DNA of 64,000 nucleotides from SZUA-35 sp965530755. GTDB lineage: Bacteria > Actinomycetota > Acidimicrobiia > Acidimicrobiales > SZUA-35. Of this stretch, positions 51,517 through 61,341 are shown piece after piece. How positions within the stretch are numbered: position 1 is the first letter of the stretch; every line of letters begins with the position of its first letter. A program made the translations under genes and the position numbers. The notes beneath the pieces are model-generated. The model worked only from the letters and a program-made list of their open reading frames with translations, was not told the DNA's origin and ran no database searches. The stretch covers positions 1 to 64,000 of the forward strand of contig CBESNA010000017.1 of NCBI GenBank assembly GCA_965530755.1. The letters are read 5' to 3'.

Positions 51517-51543
51517 GGTTTGCAGAGGGGGCTGGGCCCGAGG

Positions 51544-52254
51544 TCAGGTGGGGGGCTCGGCGTCGGCGGTCAGTGGTCCCGCGTGGCCGGCGTCGTTGAA
51601 CGACCGCACGATCCACTGCGGACCGTTCACGACCAAATGGCTGATGGCGCTGTTGCGTGACCCCATCATCGAGAACATGTTGATCCCGAGGGCGTGGCCG
51701 AGCAACGAGCCGATCGTGCCCCCGTGGACGAACACGGCGATCAGCTGGTCCGGGTGGCCGTCGGCCAGCCCTTGGAGCGCGGGAATGGTGCGAGCTGCAA
51801 ACTGGGTGTTGGACTCGGCCCCTTCGACTTCGCCCCATTCTCGGTTGGCTCGCATGGCCTCGATGGAGGGGTGGCCGTCAGCCGACATCTTCCGGAAGAA
51901 ACCTCCCTCGCCCGCACCGAGGAACACCTCGCGTAGATCGGCTTCGATGGCCACCTCGCGGCCGAGCGCTCCCGCCAGCGGCGTCGCTGTTTGCACGGTC
52001 CGCTGAAGCGAGGTGGCGTAGATCGCGTCGATCGGCTCGGTGGCAAGACGTCGGCCGACCTGCTCGGCCTGCCAGAGGCCGAGCGGCGACAGCGGCGGGT
52101 CACCCTGGCCGTCGACCAACGGGAACGGCTCCCCGTCGATGAACGGAGCCGACTGGCCGTGCCGCACCAGCAACACCTGGCATGCACCGGGCTCGGGCTG
52201 GAAGAACGTCTGCGGATACTGCCGGGTCTCTGCTGAGGCGTTGCTCTCGGTCAC
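51544..52254 (-). CDS. Histidine phosphatase (phosphoglycerate mutase-like)
   Basis: 236 residues. Catalytic motifs are CQVLLVRHGQSAPF (phospho-His), IDAIYATSLQRTVQTATPLA with Arg, LREVFLGAGEGGFF with the acid, and LIAVFVHGGTIGSLL with the second His. The substrate is unknown. It is a second, distinct member of the family found at 7156. The GTG at 52254 has TACGGT 7 nt upstream on the minus strand. The in-frame extension upstream is discarded. Confidence 0.9.
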   Translation of the reverse strand: MTESNASAETRQYPQTFFQPEPGACQVLLVRHGQSAPFIDGEPFPLVDGQGDPPLSPLGLWQAEQVGRRLATEPIDAIYATSLQRTVQTATPLAGALGREVAIEADLREVFLGAGEGGFFRKMSADGHPSIEAMRANREWGEVEGAESNTQFAARTIPALQGLADGHPDQLIAVFVHGGTIGSLLGHALGINMFSMMGSRNSAISHLVVNGPQWIVRSFNDAGHAGPLTADAEPPT

Positions 52255-52301
52255 CGGCGACACCGTAGTTGGGGCCGTGCCCCCGGCCATAGCCTGCCCT
52301 C

Positions 52302-54392
52302 GTGACCCAACCCGACCTCGCCCCGCCGGCACCCGAACCCCGTCCGTCGCCGCCTCGCGATCTGTGGGGCGAGCAGCGTCATGACCCCCGGGCCTGGTTG
52401 CGCAACGCCGATGATCCCGAGGTGATCGCTCACCTCGAGGCCGAGAACGCTCACACAGAGGCGGCCACTGCCCATCTCGCCGATCTCCGGAATGCGTTGT
52501 TTGCCGAATTCAAGGCCCGCATCAAGGAGACCGATCTCAGCGTTCCCGTCGAGAAGGACGGATGGAGCTACTACTCGCGAACCGAGGAGGGGCAGCCATA
52601 CGGAGTGCATTGCCGGCGGTCGCTCGCGGGCGACGATCCCGGGACCAATCCTGAGAGGGTCATCCTCGACGAGAATCTCGAAGCAGAGGCCAGCGAGTAC
52701 TTCGAGATCGGGGTTTTCGATGTGTCGCCGGACCACCGCCTGATGCTGTGGGCGGCCGATCGCAGCGGCGACGAGAAGTTCGAGCTCCGCATTCGGGACC
52801 TCGACGACGGAACCGAGCTCGATGATGTCATTCCCGATGTCAGCTACGGATCTGCCTGGGCGATGGACAATCGCACGTTCTTCTACGTGCGAGTCGACGA
52901 TGCCCATCGTCCATTCCAGGTGTGGCGGCATCGCCTCGGAGACCCGGTGGCAGACGACCACCTCGTCTTCGAAGAGCTCGACGAACGCTTCTTCGTCGGT
53001 GTTGGCCGAGAACGCGACGACTCCTTTATCCAGATCGGTCTCAGCTCCGCCATCACCGACGAGACCTGGCTGCTGCCCGCCGACCAACCAGAGGCTGCGC
53101 TTCGGTGTTTTGCGGAGCGGCGGAACGGCATCGAGTATGGCGTGTCGCATCACGAGGGCCGGTTCGTCGTGCTCACGAACGACGGTGCCGAGAACTTTCG
53201 CATCTGCGAGACGCCGGTCGACGACACTGATCCCGCTCGTTGGGTCGACCTCGTTCCGCATCGAATCGACGTTCATGTCTCCGGCTTCGATGCATTACGC
53301 GAGCACCTCGTGATCTTCGAACGGGTGGATGCTGTGACCCGTATGCGGGTGCAGCGCTGGGACACCGGTGAGGAGCATGTGATCGCTCAGGCCGAAGCCG
53401 TGTCGACTGTCTGGCCAGGGGCGAACCCGACCGCAGACACCACCACCTATCGCTACGGCTACAGCTCGATGGTCACGCCCCCTGCCGTGCTCAGATACGA
53501 CCTCGACGAGCGAACCACCGTGGTGCTGAAGACGACCGAGGTGCTCGGTGGATTCGACCCGGCGACCTACGAGACGAAACGAGAATGGGCGGTCGCCGAC
53601 GATGGCGTGCGCATCCCCATGAGTCTCGTCTGGCGTCGCGATCGACCCGACCATCCGGGGCCCGCTCTGGTCGGCGCCTATGGCGCCTACGAGGTCTCCT
53701 CCGATCCGTCGTTCTCCACGATGCGCCTCTCATTGCTGGACCGCGGGTTCGTCGTCGCCATCGCCCATGTTCGTGGAGGCGGAGAACTCGGTCGGGGGTG
53801 GTATCTCGACGGCAAGTTCGAGAAGAAGCGGAACACGTTCTCCGACACCGTCGCCTGCGCCCGCCACCTCATCGACAGCGGCTGGACCACTCCGGACCAG
53901 CTCGGCCTCCGCGGAGGGTCGGCGGGCGGCCTGCTCGTCGGGGCGGCGCTGAACCTGGCCCCCGAGCTGTTCGGCGCCGCGGTCGCGCAGGTTCCGTTCG
54001 TGGATGCGCTGAACACGATGCTCGACCCCACCTTGCCGCTCACCGTGACCGAGTGGGAGGAGTGGGGGAACCCGGCTGAGTCCGAGGCGATCTACCGCGA
54101 GATGCGGGCTTACACCCCATACGAGAACATCCGATCCGATGACTATCCGGCGATCCTTGCCACCGCTGGTCTGAACGATCCTCGTGTCGGTTTCTGGGAG
54201 CCGGCCAAGTGGGTGTTGGCGCTGCGCGAACACACCACGGGGTCGAAACCGATCCTGCTGCACGTCGACCTCGGAGCCGGTCACGGAGGCCCGTCTGGCC
54301 GCTATGACAGCTGGCGAGAAGAGGCCAAGGTGATGGCGTTTTTGATCGACACGCTCGGCGCACCCAGCCAACCAGGTGTGGGAGCACCGTGA
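52302..54392 (+). CDS. S9 family serine peptidase (oligopeptidase B-like)
   Basis: 696 residues, the family's usual length. A seven-bladed beta-propeller makes up residues 70-420. The catalytic domain follows, with Ser in LGLRGGSAGGLLVGAALN, Asp in AGLNDPRVGFWEPAKW and His in LGAGHGGPSGRYDSWREE. It cleaves short peptides after basic or proline residues. No signal peptide is seen, so it is cytosolic. It may recycle peptides released by the proteasome encoded just downstream, which is inference. TAGCCT precedes the GTG by 6 nt. Confidence 0.93.
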   Translation: MTQPDLAPPAPEPRPSPPRDLWGEQRHDPRAWLRNADDPEVIAHLEAENAHTEAATAHLADLRNALFAEFKARIKETDLSVPVEKDGWSYYSRTEEGQPYGVHCRRSLAGDDPGTNPERVILDENLEAEASEYFEIGVFDVSPDHRLMLWAADRSGDEKFELRIRDLDDGTELDDVIPDVSYGSAWAMDNRTFFYVRVDDAHRPFQVWRHRLGDPVADDHLVFEELDERFFVGVGRERDDSFIQIGLSSAITDETWLLPADQPEAALRCFAERRNGIEYGVSHHEGRFVVLTNDGAENFRICETPVDDTDPARWVDLVPHRIDVHVSGFDALREHLVIFERVDAVTRMRVQRWDTGEEHVIAQAEAVSTVWPGANPTADTTTYRYGYSSMVTPPAVLRYDLDERTTVVLKTTEVLGGFDPATYETKREWAVADDGVRIPMSLVWRRDRPDHPGPALVGAYGAYEVSSDPSFSTMRLSLLDRGFVVAIAHVRGGGELGRGWYLDGKFEKKRNTFSDTVACARHLIDSGWTTPDQLGLRGGSAGGLLVGAALNLAPELFGAAVAQVPFVDALNTMLDPTLPLTVTEWEEWGNPAESEAIYREMRAYTPYENIRSDDYPAILATAGLNDPRVGFWEPAKWVLALREHTTGSKPILLHVDLGAGHGGPSGRYDSWREEAKVMAFLIDTLGAPSQPGVGAP

Positions 54393-54484
54393 AGATCGTG
54401 TGACCGATGTCTGCGGGACGCTCACCCCGTTCCCGACGCGGCCGATGAGACGGCTAGGGTCCGGAGACAGACCGGAGGTCTTCC

Positions 54485-56245
54485 GTGAACGAAGCTGAAT
54501 ACGAACGTCGCCTCAGCTCCTACGAAGTGGGCATGGCGGAACTGCAGAACCAACTGAAGACGATGGAGGAAGAGGTCATCACCCTCCGCCGTCGTCTGCA
54601 GGACGCGCCAAAGCGCGTTCGCACGCTCGAAGAACGCCTGCTCGACACGAAGGGCCAGCTGGCTCAAGCCGTGAGCCAGAACGAAAAGCTCACGTACACC
54701 CTGCGCGAGGCGCGAGAACACATCGCCGCCTTGCGCGAAGAAGTGGACAAGCTGGCGCATCCGCCGTCCGCATACGGCACATTCCTGGCCCACAACGACG
54801 ATGAGACCGCTGACATCTTCACCAGCGGCCGCAAGATGCGAGTCGAGATCCACCCGGCGATCGCGGTGGACGAACTGCGCAAGGGCGATGAAGTCGTTCT
54901 CAACGAGTCGCTGAACATCGTGAAGGTGCGCGTCCCCGAACAGGGCGGCGAAGTCGTCACGGTCAAGGAGATGCTCGACGATGGCAAGCGTGCGGTCGTG
55001 GTCGGACGGGCTGACGAGGAACGCGTGGCCGACCTCGCAGAACACCTCGTCGGAACGCGTATCCGCACCGGCGACTCCCTCGTGCTCGAACCTCGAGCCG
55101 GACTTCTGATCGAGAAGATCGAGAAGGCCGAAGTCGAAGACCTCGTCCTCGAGGAGGTGCCCAATGTCAGCTACGACGACATCGGCGGTCTCGATGCGCA
55201 GATCGAGGAGATCATCGACGCGGTCGAGTTGCCATTCCTCCATGCCGATCTGTTCAGCGAACACAATCTGCCCGCACCCAAGGGCATTCTCCTCTACGGC
55301 CCCCCTGGCTGCGGAAAGACCCTCATTGCGAAGGCCGTCGCCGCCAGTCTCGCCAAGAAGGTCGCCGAGGTATCGGGCGATGATCAGGCCCGCAGCTTCT
55401 TCCTCAACATCAAAGGCCCGGAGCTGCTCAACAAGTACGTCGGCGAAACCGAGCGCCAGATCCGACTGATCTTCCAGCGAGCTCGGGAGAAGTCCGAAGA
55501 GGGCATGCCGGTCATCATCTTCTTCGACGAGATGGAGAGCCTGTTCCGCACCCGTGGGTCGGGAATCAGCTCCGACATCGAGAGCACGATCGTGCCGCAG
55601 CTCCTGGCGGAGATCGACGGTGTCGAAACCCTCAAGAACACGATCGTCATCGGTGCATCGAACCGTGAGGACCTCATCGATCCGGCCATCCTGCGGCCGG
55701 GACGCCTCGATGTGAAGATCAAGATCGAACGTCCGACCGAGGAGTCGGCTCGCTCGATCTTCCGTCGCTACCTCACCATCGATCTACCGATACATGCCGA
55801 TGAGATCACCGAACATGGCAGCTCGCAGGCGGCCGTTGACTCAATGATCGACGCCGGCGCTGAGTTCATGTACCGCGAGGACGACGACACACGCTTCCTC
55901 GAGGTCACGTACCAAAACGGCGACAAGGAAGTGCTGTACTTCCGTGACTTCTCCAGCGGTGCCATGATCGAGAACATCGTCAGACGCACGAAGAAGGCTG
56001 CGATCAAGCGATTCCTCGACATCGGCGAGAAGGGGATCAAGGCCGAGGACCTCCACGCTTCGGTGACCCAGGAGTTCAAGGAGCAAGAAGACCTCCCCAA
56101 CACGACGAACCCGGACGACTGGGCGAAGGTGTCCGGCAAGAAAGGCGAGCGCATCGTGTATGTCCGCACGCTCATCAAGAAGGATGACGGCGACGAGGGT
56201 GGCGGCCGTGCCATCGAGCAAGTGGCAACGGGGCAGTACCTGTAA
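54485..56245 (+). CDS. mpa: Proteasome-associated AAA ATPase Mpa/ARC
   Basis: 586 residues. Residues 1-95 form a coiled coil that captures Pup, then two OB domains (about 100-240), then the AAA module with Walker A GPPGCGKTLIAKAVA, Walker B VIIFFDEMESLF and SRH ASNREDLIDPAILRPGRLD. The last residues are GQYL, the gate-opening tail that docks on the 20S core. It unfolds pupylated proteins into PrcAB. The GTG has a GGAGG ribosome site 6 nt upstream and TAGGGT at 54455-54460, so this key gene uses a leadered mRNA. Confidence 0.97.
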   Translation: MNEAEYERRLSSYEVGMAELQNQLKTMEEEVITLRRRLQDAPKRVRTLEERLLDTKGQLAQAVSQNEKLTYTLREAREHIAALREEVDKLAHPPSAYGTFLAHNDDETADIFTSGRKMRVEIHPAIAVDELRKGDEVVLNESLNIVKVRVPEQGGEVVTVKEMLDDGKRAVVVGRADEERVADLAEHLVGTRIRTGDSLVLEPRAGLLIEKIEKAEVEDLVLEEVPNVSYDDIGGLDAQIEEIIDAVELPFLHADLFSEHNLPAPKGILLYGPPGCGKTLIAKAVAASLAKKVAEVSGDDQARSFFLNIKGPELLNKYVGETERQIRLIFQRAREKSEEGMPVIIFFDEMESLFRTRGSGISSDIESTIVPQLLAEIDGVETLKNTIVIGASNREDLIDPAILRPGRLDVKIKIERPTEESARSIFRRYLTIDLPIHADEITEHGSSQAAVDSMIDAGAEFMYREDDDTRFLEVTYQNGDKEVLYFRDFSSGAMIENIVRRTKKAAIKRFLDIGEKGIKAEDLHASVTQEFKEQEDLPNTTNPDDWAKVSGKKGERIVYVRTLIKKDDGDEGGGRAIEQVATGQYL

Positions 56246-56248
56246 CTC

Positions 56249-57763
56249 ATGGCCATCAAAAAAGTCGTCGGCATCGAGACCGAGCTGGGCATCATGGTTC
56301 GCGGGGCCGCCGAGTGGAATCCGGTATCGGCGTCGTCGATGCTCATCAACGCCTACGTCGGCACTGACCCGGGTGGCATCGACGATCGAGCGTCCCCGAT
56401 TGCGTGGGACTTCATCGACGAAATGCCCGGCGCCGATGCCCGCCAGGGGCTGGCGCCGTCGTTCTCCATGCCACCCGAGATCGAGACACACCTCGTCAAT
56501 GCCGTGCTCACCAACGGCGCCAGGTACTACGTCGACCACGCGCATCCCGAGGTCTCGACCCCCGAGTGCCTCGACGCCCTCGCGATCGTGGTTTTCGACC
56601 GAGCTGCCGAGCTGATCGCTGTCGAGTCTATGAAGGCAGCCAACGCACTGCTGCCGCCCGGGCAGGAGGTGATCCTCTACAAGGACAACACCGACCGCAA
56701 GGGCAACGCCTACGGGACACACGAGAACTACCTTGTCGATCGATCATTGCCCTTTGGCCAGATCATCACGGGAGCCACGATCCATTTCGTGACCCGCCAG
56801 ATCTTCAGCGGGTCCGGCAAGGTCGGCAGCGAGCTTCCGGGCGTGGGAGCTGCGGCGATTCCGTACCAGATCACGCAGCGGGCCGAACACTTCGAAGAAG
56901 AGGTCGGGCTCGAGACCACGCTCAAGCGGCCGATCATCAACACCCGCGATGAACCGCACGCCGACAGTCAGCGATACCGCCGGCTCCACGTCATCGTCGG
57001 CGACGCCAACATGTCCCAGGTCGCCACCTTCCTGAAGGTCGGCACGACATCGATCCTGCTGGCCATGCTCGAGGACCATGCACTCGACATGTCGATGGCG
57101 CTCGACGATCCGGTGCGAGCCATGCACCACGTGAGCCACGATCTCACCCTGCGGGAGCCGATGCGGCTGGCCGACGGGTCCATGGCAACGGCGCTCGAGA
57201 TCCAGATGGACCTGCTGGCCCAGGCCAAGCAGTGGCGGGAACGCCATGGTCTGGAGTCGGTCGGCGGCGATGAGGTCGGCTCGATGATCCTCGATCGCTG
57301 GGAACGGGTTCTCGTCGGGCTCGAATCCGACCCAGCGTCCGTCGCAGACCAGGTCGATTGGTTGGCGAAGAAGCGGATCCTCGAGGGGTTCATGGAGCGA
57401 CACGGCTGCGATTGGGACGACACCAGGCTGCGAGCGCTCGACCTGCAGTACCACGACCTCCGTCCGGAGAAGTCGCTGGCTGCACGAGCGGGTCTCGAGA
57501 CATTGGTTGACGAGGAGGACGCTCGCGTCGCGATGAGCGAACCCCCGACCAACACCCGGGCGTACTTCCGCGGAAAGTGTCTGCAGAAGTTCGCCGATTC
57601 TGTCGTGGCCGCCAATTGGGATTCGATCGTCTTCGACGTCGGTGACGATCCATTACGCCGCGTTCCCATGCTGGAACCCACGAGGGGTACGGTGGAACAC
57701 GTTGGTGCTCTGATCGACGAGAGTGCAACAGTGTCTGAACTCCTCGACAAACTCGGGGCCTGA
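56249..57763 (+). CDS. dop: Pup deamidase/depupylase Dop
   Basis: 504 residues, carboxylate-amine ligase fold. It converts Pup C-terminal Gln to Glu and removes Pup from substrates. The N-terminal GIETELGIM gives the magnesium-binding Glu residues (10 and 12), and the catalytic Asp is residue 96 in YYVDHAHPEVSTPEC. ILYKDNTDRKGNAYGTHENY and RPIINTRDEPHAD are shared with PafA. A Pup ending in GGQ nearby makes Dop necessary. It starts 3 bp after mpa and is followed by pup. Confidence 0.97.
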   Translation: MAIKKVVGIETELGIMVRGAAEWNPVSASSMLINAYVGTDPGGIDDRASPIAWDFIDEMPGADARQGLAPSFSMPPEIETHLVNAVLTNGARYYVDHAHPEVSTPECLDALAIVVFDRAAELIAVESMKAANALLPPGQEVILYKDNTDRKGNAYGTHENYLVDRSLPFGQIITGATIHFVTRQIFSGSGKVGSELPGVGAAAIPYQITQRAEHFEEEVGLETTLKRPIINTRDEPHADSQRYRRLHVIVGDANMSQVATFLKVGTTSILLAMLEDHALDMSMALDDPVRAMHHVSHDLTLREPMRLADGSMATALEIQMDLLAQAKQWRERHGLESVGGDEVGSMILDRWERVLVGLESDPASVADQVDWLAKKRILEGFMERHGCDWDDTRLRALDLQYHDLRPEKSLAARAGLETLVDEEDARVAMSEPPTNTRAYFRGKCLQKFADSVVAANWDSIVFDVGDDPLRRVPMLEPTRGTVEHVGALIDESATVSELLDKLGA

Positions 57764-57778
57764 CCGAAGGAGAGCGAT

Positions 57779-57973
57779 ATGGCAGAACGTGAGCAGATCA
57801 AGAAGACGCCGTCACGCTCGGGTGAGAGCGAGGTCGGCGAGGCGCCGGCGGCCAGCGAGTCCGGCGAAAAGCTGAAGGCGGAGCTCGACGATCTCCTCGA
57901 CGAGATCGATGACGTCCTGGAGACCAACGCCGAGGATTTCGTGAAGTCCTACATCCAAAAGGGTGGCCAGTAG
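57779..57973 (+). CDS. pup: Prokaryotic ubiquitin-like protein Pup
   Basis: 64 residues, disordered and acidic. Residues 29-60 form the amphipathic helix that binds Mpa (KLKAELDDLLDEIDDVLETN). The C-terminus is KGGQ, so Gln must be deamidated by Dop before PafA can ligate it to lysines. An AAGGAG ribosome site sits 6 nt before the ATG. It lies 15 bp after dop, so it is in the mpa-dop-pup transcript. Confidence 0.97.
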   Translation: MAEREQIKKTPSRSGESEVGEAPAASESGEKLKAELDDLLDEIDDVLETNAEDFVKSYIQKGGQ

Positions 57974-58082
57974 CCCACTGCCCCGCTTTTCTTTCCGTTC
58001 TGCGGCACTGAGCCCTCACCCCTCGACCGCGCCGGAGAACGGAGGGGCCGAGGGGGAGGTGTGGGGCGCTAGCTTGCTCGGC

Positions 58083-59216
58083 ATGACTGAGGGCTACACC
58101 ACGACACAACAGATCACTACGGCGCGAGAGGCCATCGAGGCCGCGATCGATGGATACACGTCGCCCGTTGCCTTCGGTCTCGGCGTGGCCACGGTTGCCG
58201 ACAACGGCGACATCCTCGATGTCTCCTACCCCCACGTGCAGGTCGGTGAGCACTCCTTCCCGGCGGCAATCCTGGCCAAGGTCGCCGGCCACATCAGCGG
58301 CACGGCCACCTACCAGATCAGCCCAGACCAACTCGGCGAGGCTCTCACCATCGTCGGGCCAGCCGAAAGCGTCGACATACCGCATCCGAACGCGGCGGCC
58401 TGGAGATCCTGTGCGGCACTCGTCGGTGTTCCCGCACCCGGCGGCCGCCGCCAGCTGGTTGTTTCATTCATCGGGTCTCTGGTCGATGCCCCGATTGACG
58501 CCATCGACGGCTATCTGCGGCTGCATCTGCTCTCCTACCGAGCGGTCGAGCCCCATGGGCTCAACATGGACGGCATCTTCGGTGTCCTGACCAACGTCGT
58601 ATGGACCAATCACGGCCCGTTCCCCGTGCCCGGCTTCGAGACAGCGCGAATGGCGATGCGGGTAGAGGGGAAGCACGTCGTCGTGTTCGGTGTCGACAAG
58701 TTTCCTCGAATGCTCGACTACGTCGTGCCATCCGGCGTGCGCATAGCCGAAGGCGGCCGCGTTCGGCTCGGCGCTCACCTGGCCGAGGGCACGACCGTGA
58801 TGCACGAAGGCTTCTGCAACTTCAACGCCGGCACGCTCGGCGTGTCGATGGTCGAGGGCAGGATCTCCGCCGGTGTGCTGGTCGGTGATGGCTCGGATGT
58901 CGGCGGTGGTGCGTCGATCCAGGGGACGCTTTCCGGCGGTGGCCAGGAAACCATCAGCCTCGGCAAGAACTGTCTCCTCGGCGCTAATGCTGGTATCGGC
59001 ATCTCGCTCGGCGACGACTGCATCGTCGAGGCCGGTCTGTACGTCACTGCCGGCACGCTGGTCTCGATGCCGGACAATTCGATTCGCAAGGCCCGAGAGA
59101 TCAGCGGAGCGAGCGGACTGCTGTTCCGCCGCAACTCGTTGACGGGCGAAGTCGAAGCGCTTGCTCGCTCCGGAGCCAGCTGGCAAGGCCTCAACGAGGA
59201 TCTCCACGCCAACTGA
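58083..59216 (+). CDS. dapD: Tetrahydrodipicolinate N-succinyltransferase, actinobacterial type
   Basis: 377 residues, longer than the 310-340 typical of actinobacterial DapD because of a larger N-terminal domain. It makes N-succinyl-2-amino-6-ketopimelate for lysine and peptidoglycan precursors. The C-terminal half is a left-handed hexapeptide-repeat helix: GTTVMHEGFCNFNAGTLG, VEGRISAGVLVGDGSDVGGG, CLLGANAGIGISLGDDCIVEAG. TAGCTT lies 7 nt upstream of the ATG, so it has its own leaderless promoter between pup and prcB. It has no known link to pupylation. Confidence 0.92.
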   Translation: MTEGYTTTQQITTAREAIEAAIDGYTSPVAFGLGVATVADNGDILDVSYPHVQVGEHSFPAAILAKVAGHISGTATYQISPDQLGEALTIVGPAESVDIPHPNAAAWRSCAALVGVPAPGGRRQLVVSFIGSLVDAPIDAIDGYLRLHLLSYRAVEPHGLNMDGIFGVLTNVVWTNHGPFPVPGFETARMAMRVEGKHVVVFGVDKFPRMLDYVVPSGVRIAEGGRVRLGAHLAEGTTVMHEGFCNFNAGTLGVSMVEGRISAGVLVGDGSDVGGGASIQGTLSGGGQETISLGKNCLLGANAGIGISLGDDCIVEAGLYVTAGTLVSMPDNSIRKAREISGASGLLFRRNSLTGEVEALARSGASWQGLNEDLHAN

Positions 59217-59285
59217 CAGGCGGCGGGGAAGCGAGAACGGAGTTGGGGTGCCGCAGAACGGGCATGGGGGCTACGGTTGGCCGCC

Positions 59286-60098
59286 GTGACGCTTCCGCTC
59301 TTCTCCGCTTCCGATGATCCGGGTCCCTACTTCCCTGAACTGCTCAGAAGGGTGGGCATCGACCCCTCGTATCGCATCTCCGAAACGCTGACCGCCGAGC
59401 AACACCTCGACATCACACACGGAACGACCGTGGTGGCTGCCCGTTGCGACGACGGTGTCGTGATCGCCGGTGATCGCCGCGCCACGTCAGGCAACCTGAT
59501 CAGCCACCGCAACATGCAGAAGGTGTTTGCTGCCGATCGATGGTCCGGTGTGGCCATTGCCGGTGCCGCCGGACCGGCGATCGAGATGGTCAAGATGTTC
59601 CAGCTCCAGCTGGAGCACTACGAGAAGGTCGAGGGTCATTCGCTCTCGCTCGAAGGCAAGGCCAACCAGCTCTCGATGATGGTGCGCCAGCACCTGCCCG
59701 CAGCGATGCAGGGCATGGTTGTCGTGCCAATCTTCGCCGGTTTCGACCGTCGACGGGACCGCGGTCGTCTCTTCGCCTACGACGTCACTGGCGGTCGTTA
59801 CGAAGAAGAGGACTACGTGGCAACGGGCTCGGGCAGCCTGCACGCTCGCACCGTCATCAAGCTCGGTCGCGGCGGAACGCTCGGTCGGGACGAAACGGTC
59901 GACCTGCTGATCCGGGCGCTGTTCACCGCAGCAGACGACGACTCGGCGACTGGCGGTCCGGACAACATGCGCGGCATCTATCCGATCGTCGCCACCATCG
60001 GCGAGGAGGGCTTCGTTGCGCTCGACGAGGGCGACATCGCCAGCCGCTTCGCGGCAATCATCGCCGAGTACACCCGACCCGAGGATGCCGTCCGATGA
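59286..60098 (+). CDS. prcB: 20S proteasome beta subunit PrcB
   Basis: 270 residues. A 46-residue propeptide is removed between Gly46 and Thr47 in DITHGTTVVAARCDDGV, exposing the N-terminal threonine nucleophile. GVVIAGDRRATSG and YVATGSGSLHARTVIK are conserved. It forms the inner catalytic rings. The GTG at 59286 has TACGGT 8 nt upstream, and a TTG three codons earlier is the alternative. It overlaps prcA by 4 nt. Confidence 0.95.
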   Translation: MTLPLFSASDDPGPYFPELLRRVGIDPSYRISETLTAEQHLDITHGTTVVAARCDDGVVIAGDRRATSGNLISHRNMQKVFAADRWSGVAIAGAAGPAIEMVKMFQLQLEHYEKVEGHSLSLEGKANQLSMMVRQHLPAAMQGMVVVPIFAGFDRRRDRGRLFAYDVTGGRYEEEDYVATGSGSLHARTVIKLGRGGTLGRDETVDLLIRALFTAADDDSATGGPDNMRGIYPIVATIGEEGFVALDEGDIASRFAAIIAEYTRPEDAVR

Positions 60099-60772
60099 AC
60101 ATGCCGTTCTATGTCGCCCCAGAACAGGTGATGAAGGATCGGGCCGACTACGCCCAGAAGGGCATTGCCCGTGGTCGCAGCTTGGTGGCGGTCGAGTTCG
60201 TCGACGGCATCATCCTGACGGCCGAGAATCCATCGCGGAACCTGCGCAAGGTGTCGGAGATCTACGACCGGATCGCGTTCGCCGGGGTGGGTAAGTACAA
60301 CGAGTACGACCAGTTGCGAATCGCCGGCATCCGACACGCCGATCTCAAGGGTTACACCTACAGCCGAGACGACGTCGACTCGCAGGCCTTGGCCAACCAG
60401 TACGCACAGATGCTCGGTCAGATCTTCACCCACGAGATGAAACCACTCGAGGTGGAGATCCTGGTGGCCTCCGTCGGGTTCGGGCCGGGCGGCAACCGTC
60501 TGTTCCACATCCGCTACGACGGATCGGTCACCGACGAGGACAACTTTGCGGCGCTCGGCGGCGAGGCCGAGGAGATTCGCGAACGCCTCGAAGCCGGTTT
60601 TGCTGCTGACCTCGATCTCGGCTCGGCGCTGAAGCTCTCCTCGTCTGCATTGTCCGGGCTCGAGCGAACCATCGAAGGTGATCAGCTCGAAGTTGCGGTT
60701 CTCGATCGACTCGAGCAGGGCCGTTGCTTCCGACGGCTGGAAAACGACGAGATCACGGAGTTGTTGGCCTGA
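60095..60772 (+). CDS. prcA: 20S proteasome alpha subunit PrcA
   Basis: 225 residues. It forms the outer gating rings that dock Mpa. The N-terminal PFYVAPEQVMKDRADYAQKG is the conserved gate segment, followed by RGRSLVAVEFVDGIILTAENP. The ATG at 60095 overlaps the prcB stop. A second ATG two codons later would shorten the N-terminal gate tail. Confidence 0.95.
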   Translation: MNMPFYVAPEQVMKDRADYAQKGIARGRSLVAVEFVDGIILTAENPSRNLRKVSEIYDRIAFAGVGKYNEYDQLRIAGIRHADLKGYTYSRDDVDSQALANQYAQMLGQIFTHEMKPLEVEILVASVGFGPGGNRLFHIRYDGSVTDEDNFAALGGEAEEIRERLEAGFAADLDLGSALKLSSSALSGLERTIEGDQLEVAVLDRLEQGRCFRRLENDEITELLA

Positions 60773-60802
60773 TCGCGACTCGGAAGGCTCCGGGGCCCCT
60801 CA

Positions 60803-61258
60803 TCAGTTTCGAGGAGCTTGTCCGGTGTGGAACGCCATTGAAGCCGGCGTGGCCGGGTCGAGGCCGTTGATTCCGTCGATCAGCTGACGGCTGCCGAGCG
60901 GCTGTTCGAGTTTCACGGTTGCCCGCATCGCGTTACCCATCCGGTTGCACGGCACGTCGTCGCCGTGGGTCGGGAACGTCACGCTGAGCGTGACTGTGTC
61001 GTCGGTCTCGAGCGCAGTCACGACCAGACCGCCGAGGCTGGACCAGGACGGGCAGTCGGGATGTGCAGCCCGGATCGGTATCACCTGGCTCGACTCGCCG
61101 ACCTCGCCGTTGACGGCCCAGACGGCCTCGACCCGGTCGACCGACAACGCGGCGACGGCAACGACGCCGATGGCGACCGCTGCCACGACCGAGCCCGCTC
61201 CGGCTGCGTATGCACGCGCCGCTTGGCCGCGAGTGTTGATCCGATGCAAGCTGCCCAC
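60803..61258 (-). CDS. Membrane-anchored protein of unknown function
   Basis: 151 residues. A single hydrophobic helix lies at about residues 23-42 (VVAAVAIGVVAVAAL), preceded by Arg residues, so the C-terminal domain is probably extracytoplasmic. That domain has two Cys (HPDCPSW and DVPCNRM) that could form a disulfide and a beta-rich pattern. It is not a lipoprotein. It lies opposite in direction between prcA and pafA, an intrusion in the proteasome locus. No family is recognised. The GTG start has only a weak GATGAT hexamer 6 nt upstream. Confidence 0.7.
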   Translation of the reverse strand: MGSLHRINTRGQAARAYAAGAGSVVAAVAIGVVAVAALSVDRVEAVWAVNGEVGESSQVIPIRAAHPDCPSWSSLGGLVVTALETDDTVTLSVTFPTHGDDVPCNRMGNAMRATVKLEQPLGSRQLIDGINGLDPATPASMAFHTGQAPRN

Positions 61259-61341
61259 AGCAACATCATCGGCACTCGATGGGATGAACCTGAGGAGCCC
61301 GTGTGTTTACGTCCGAGCCGCCTCGACTAGGTTGACGACCA

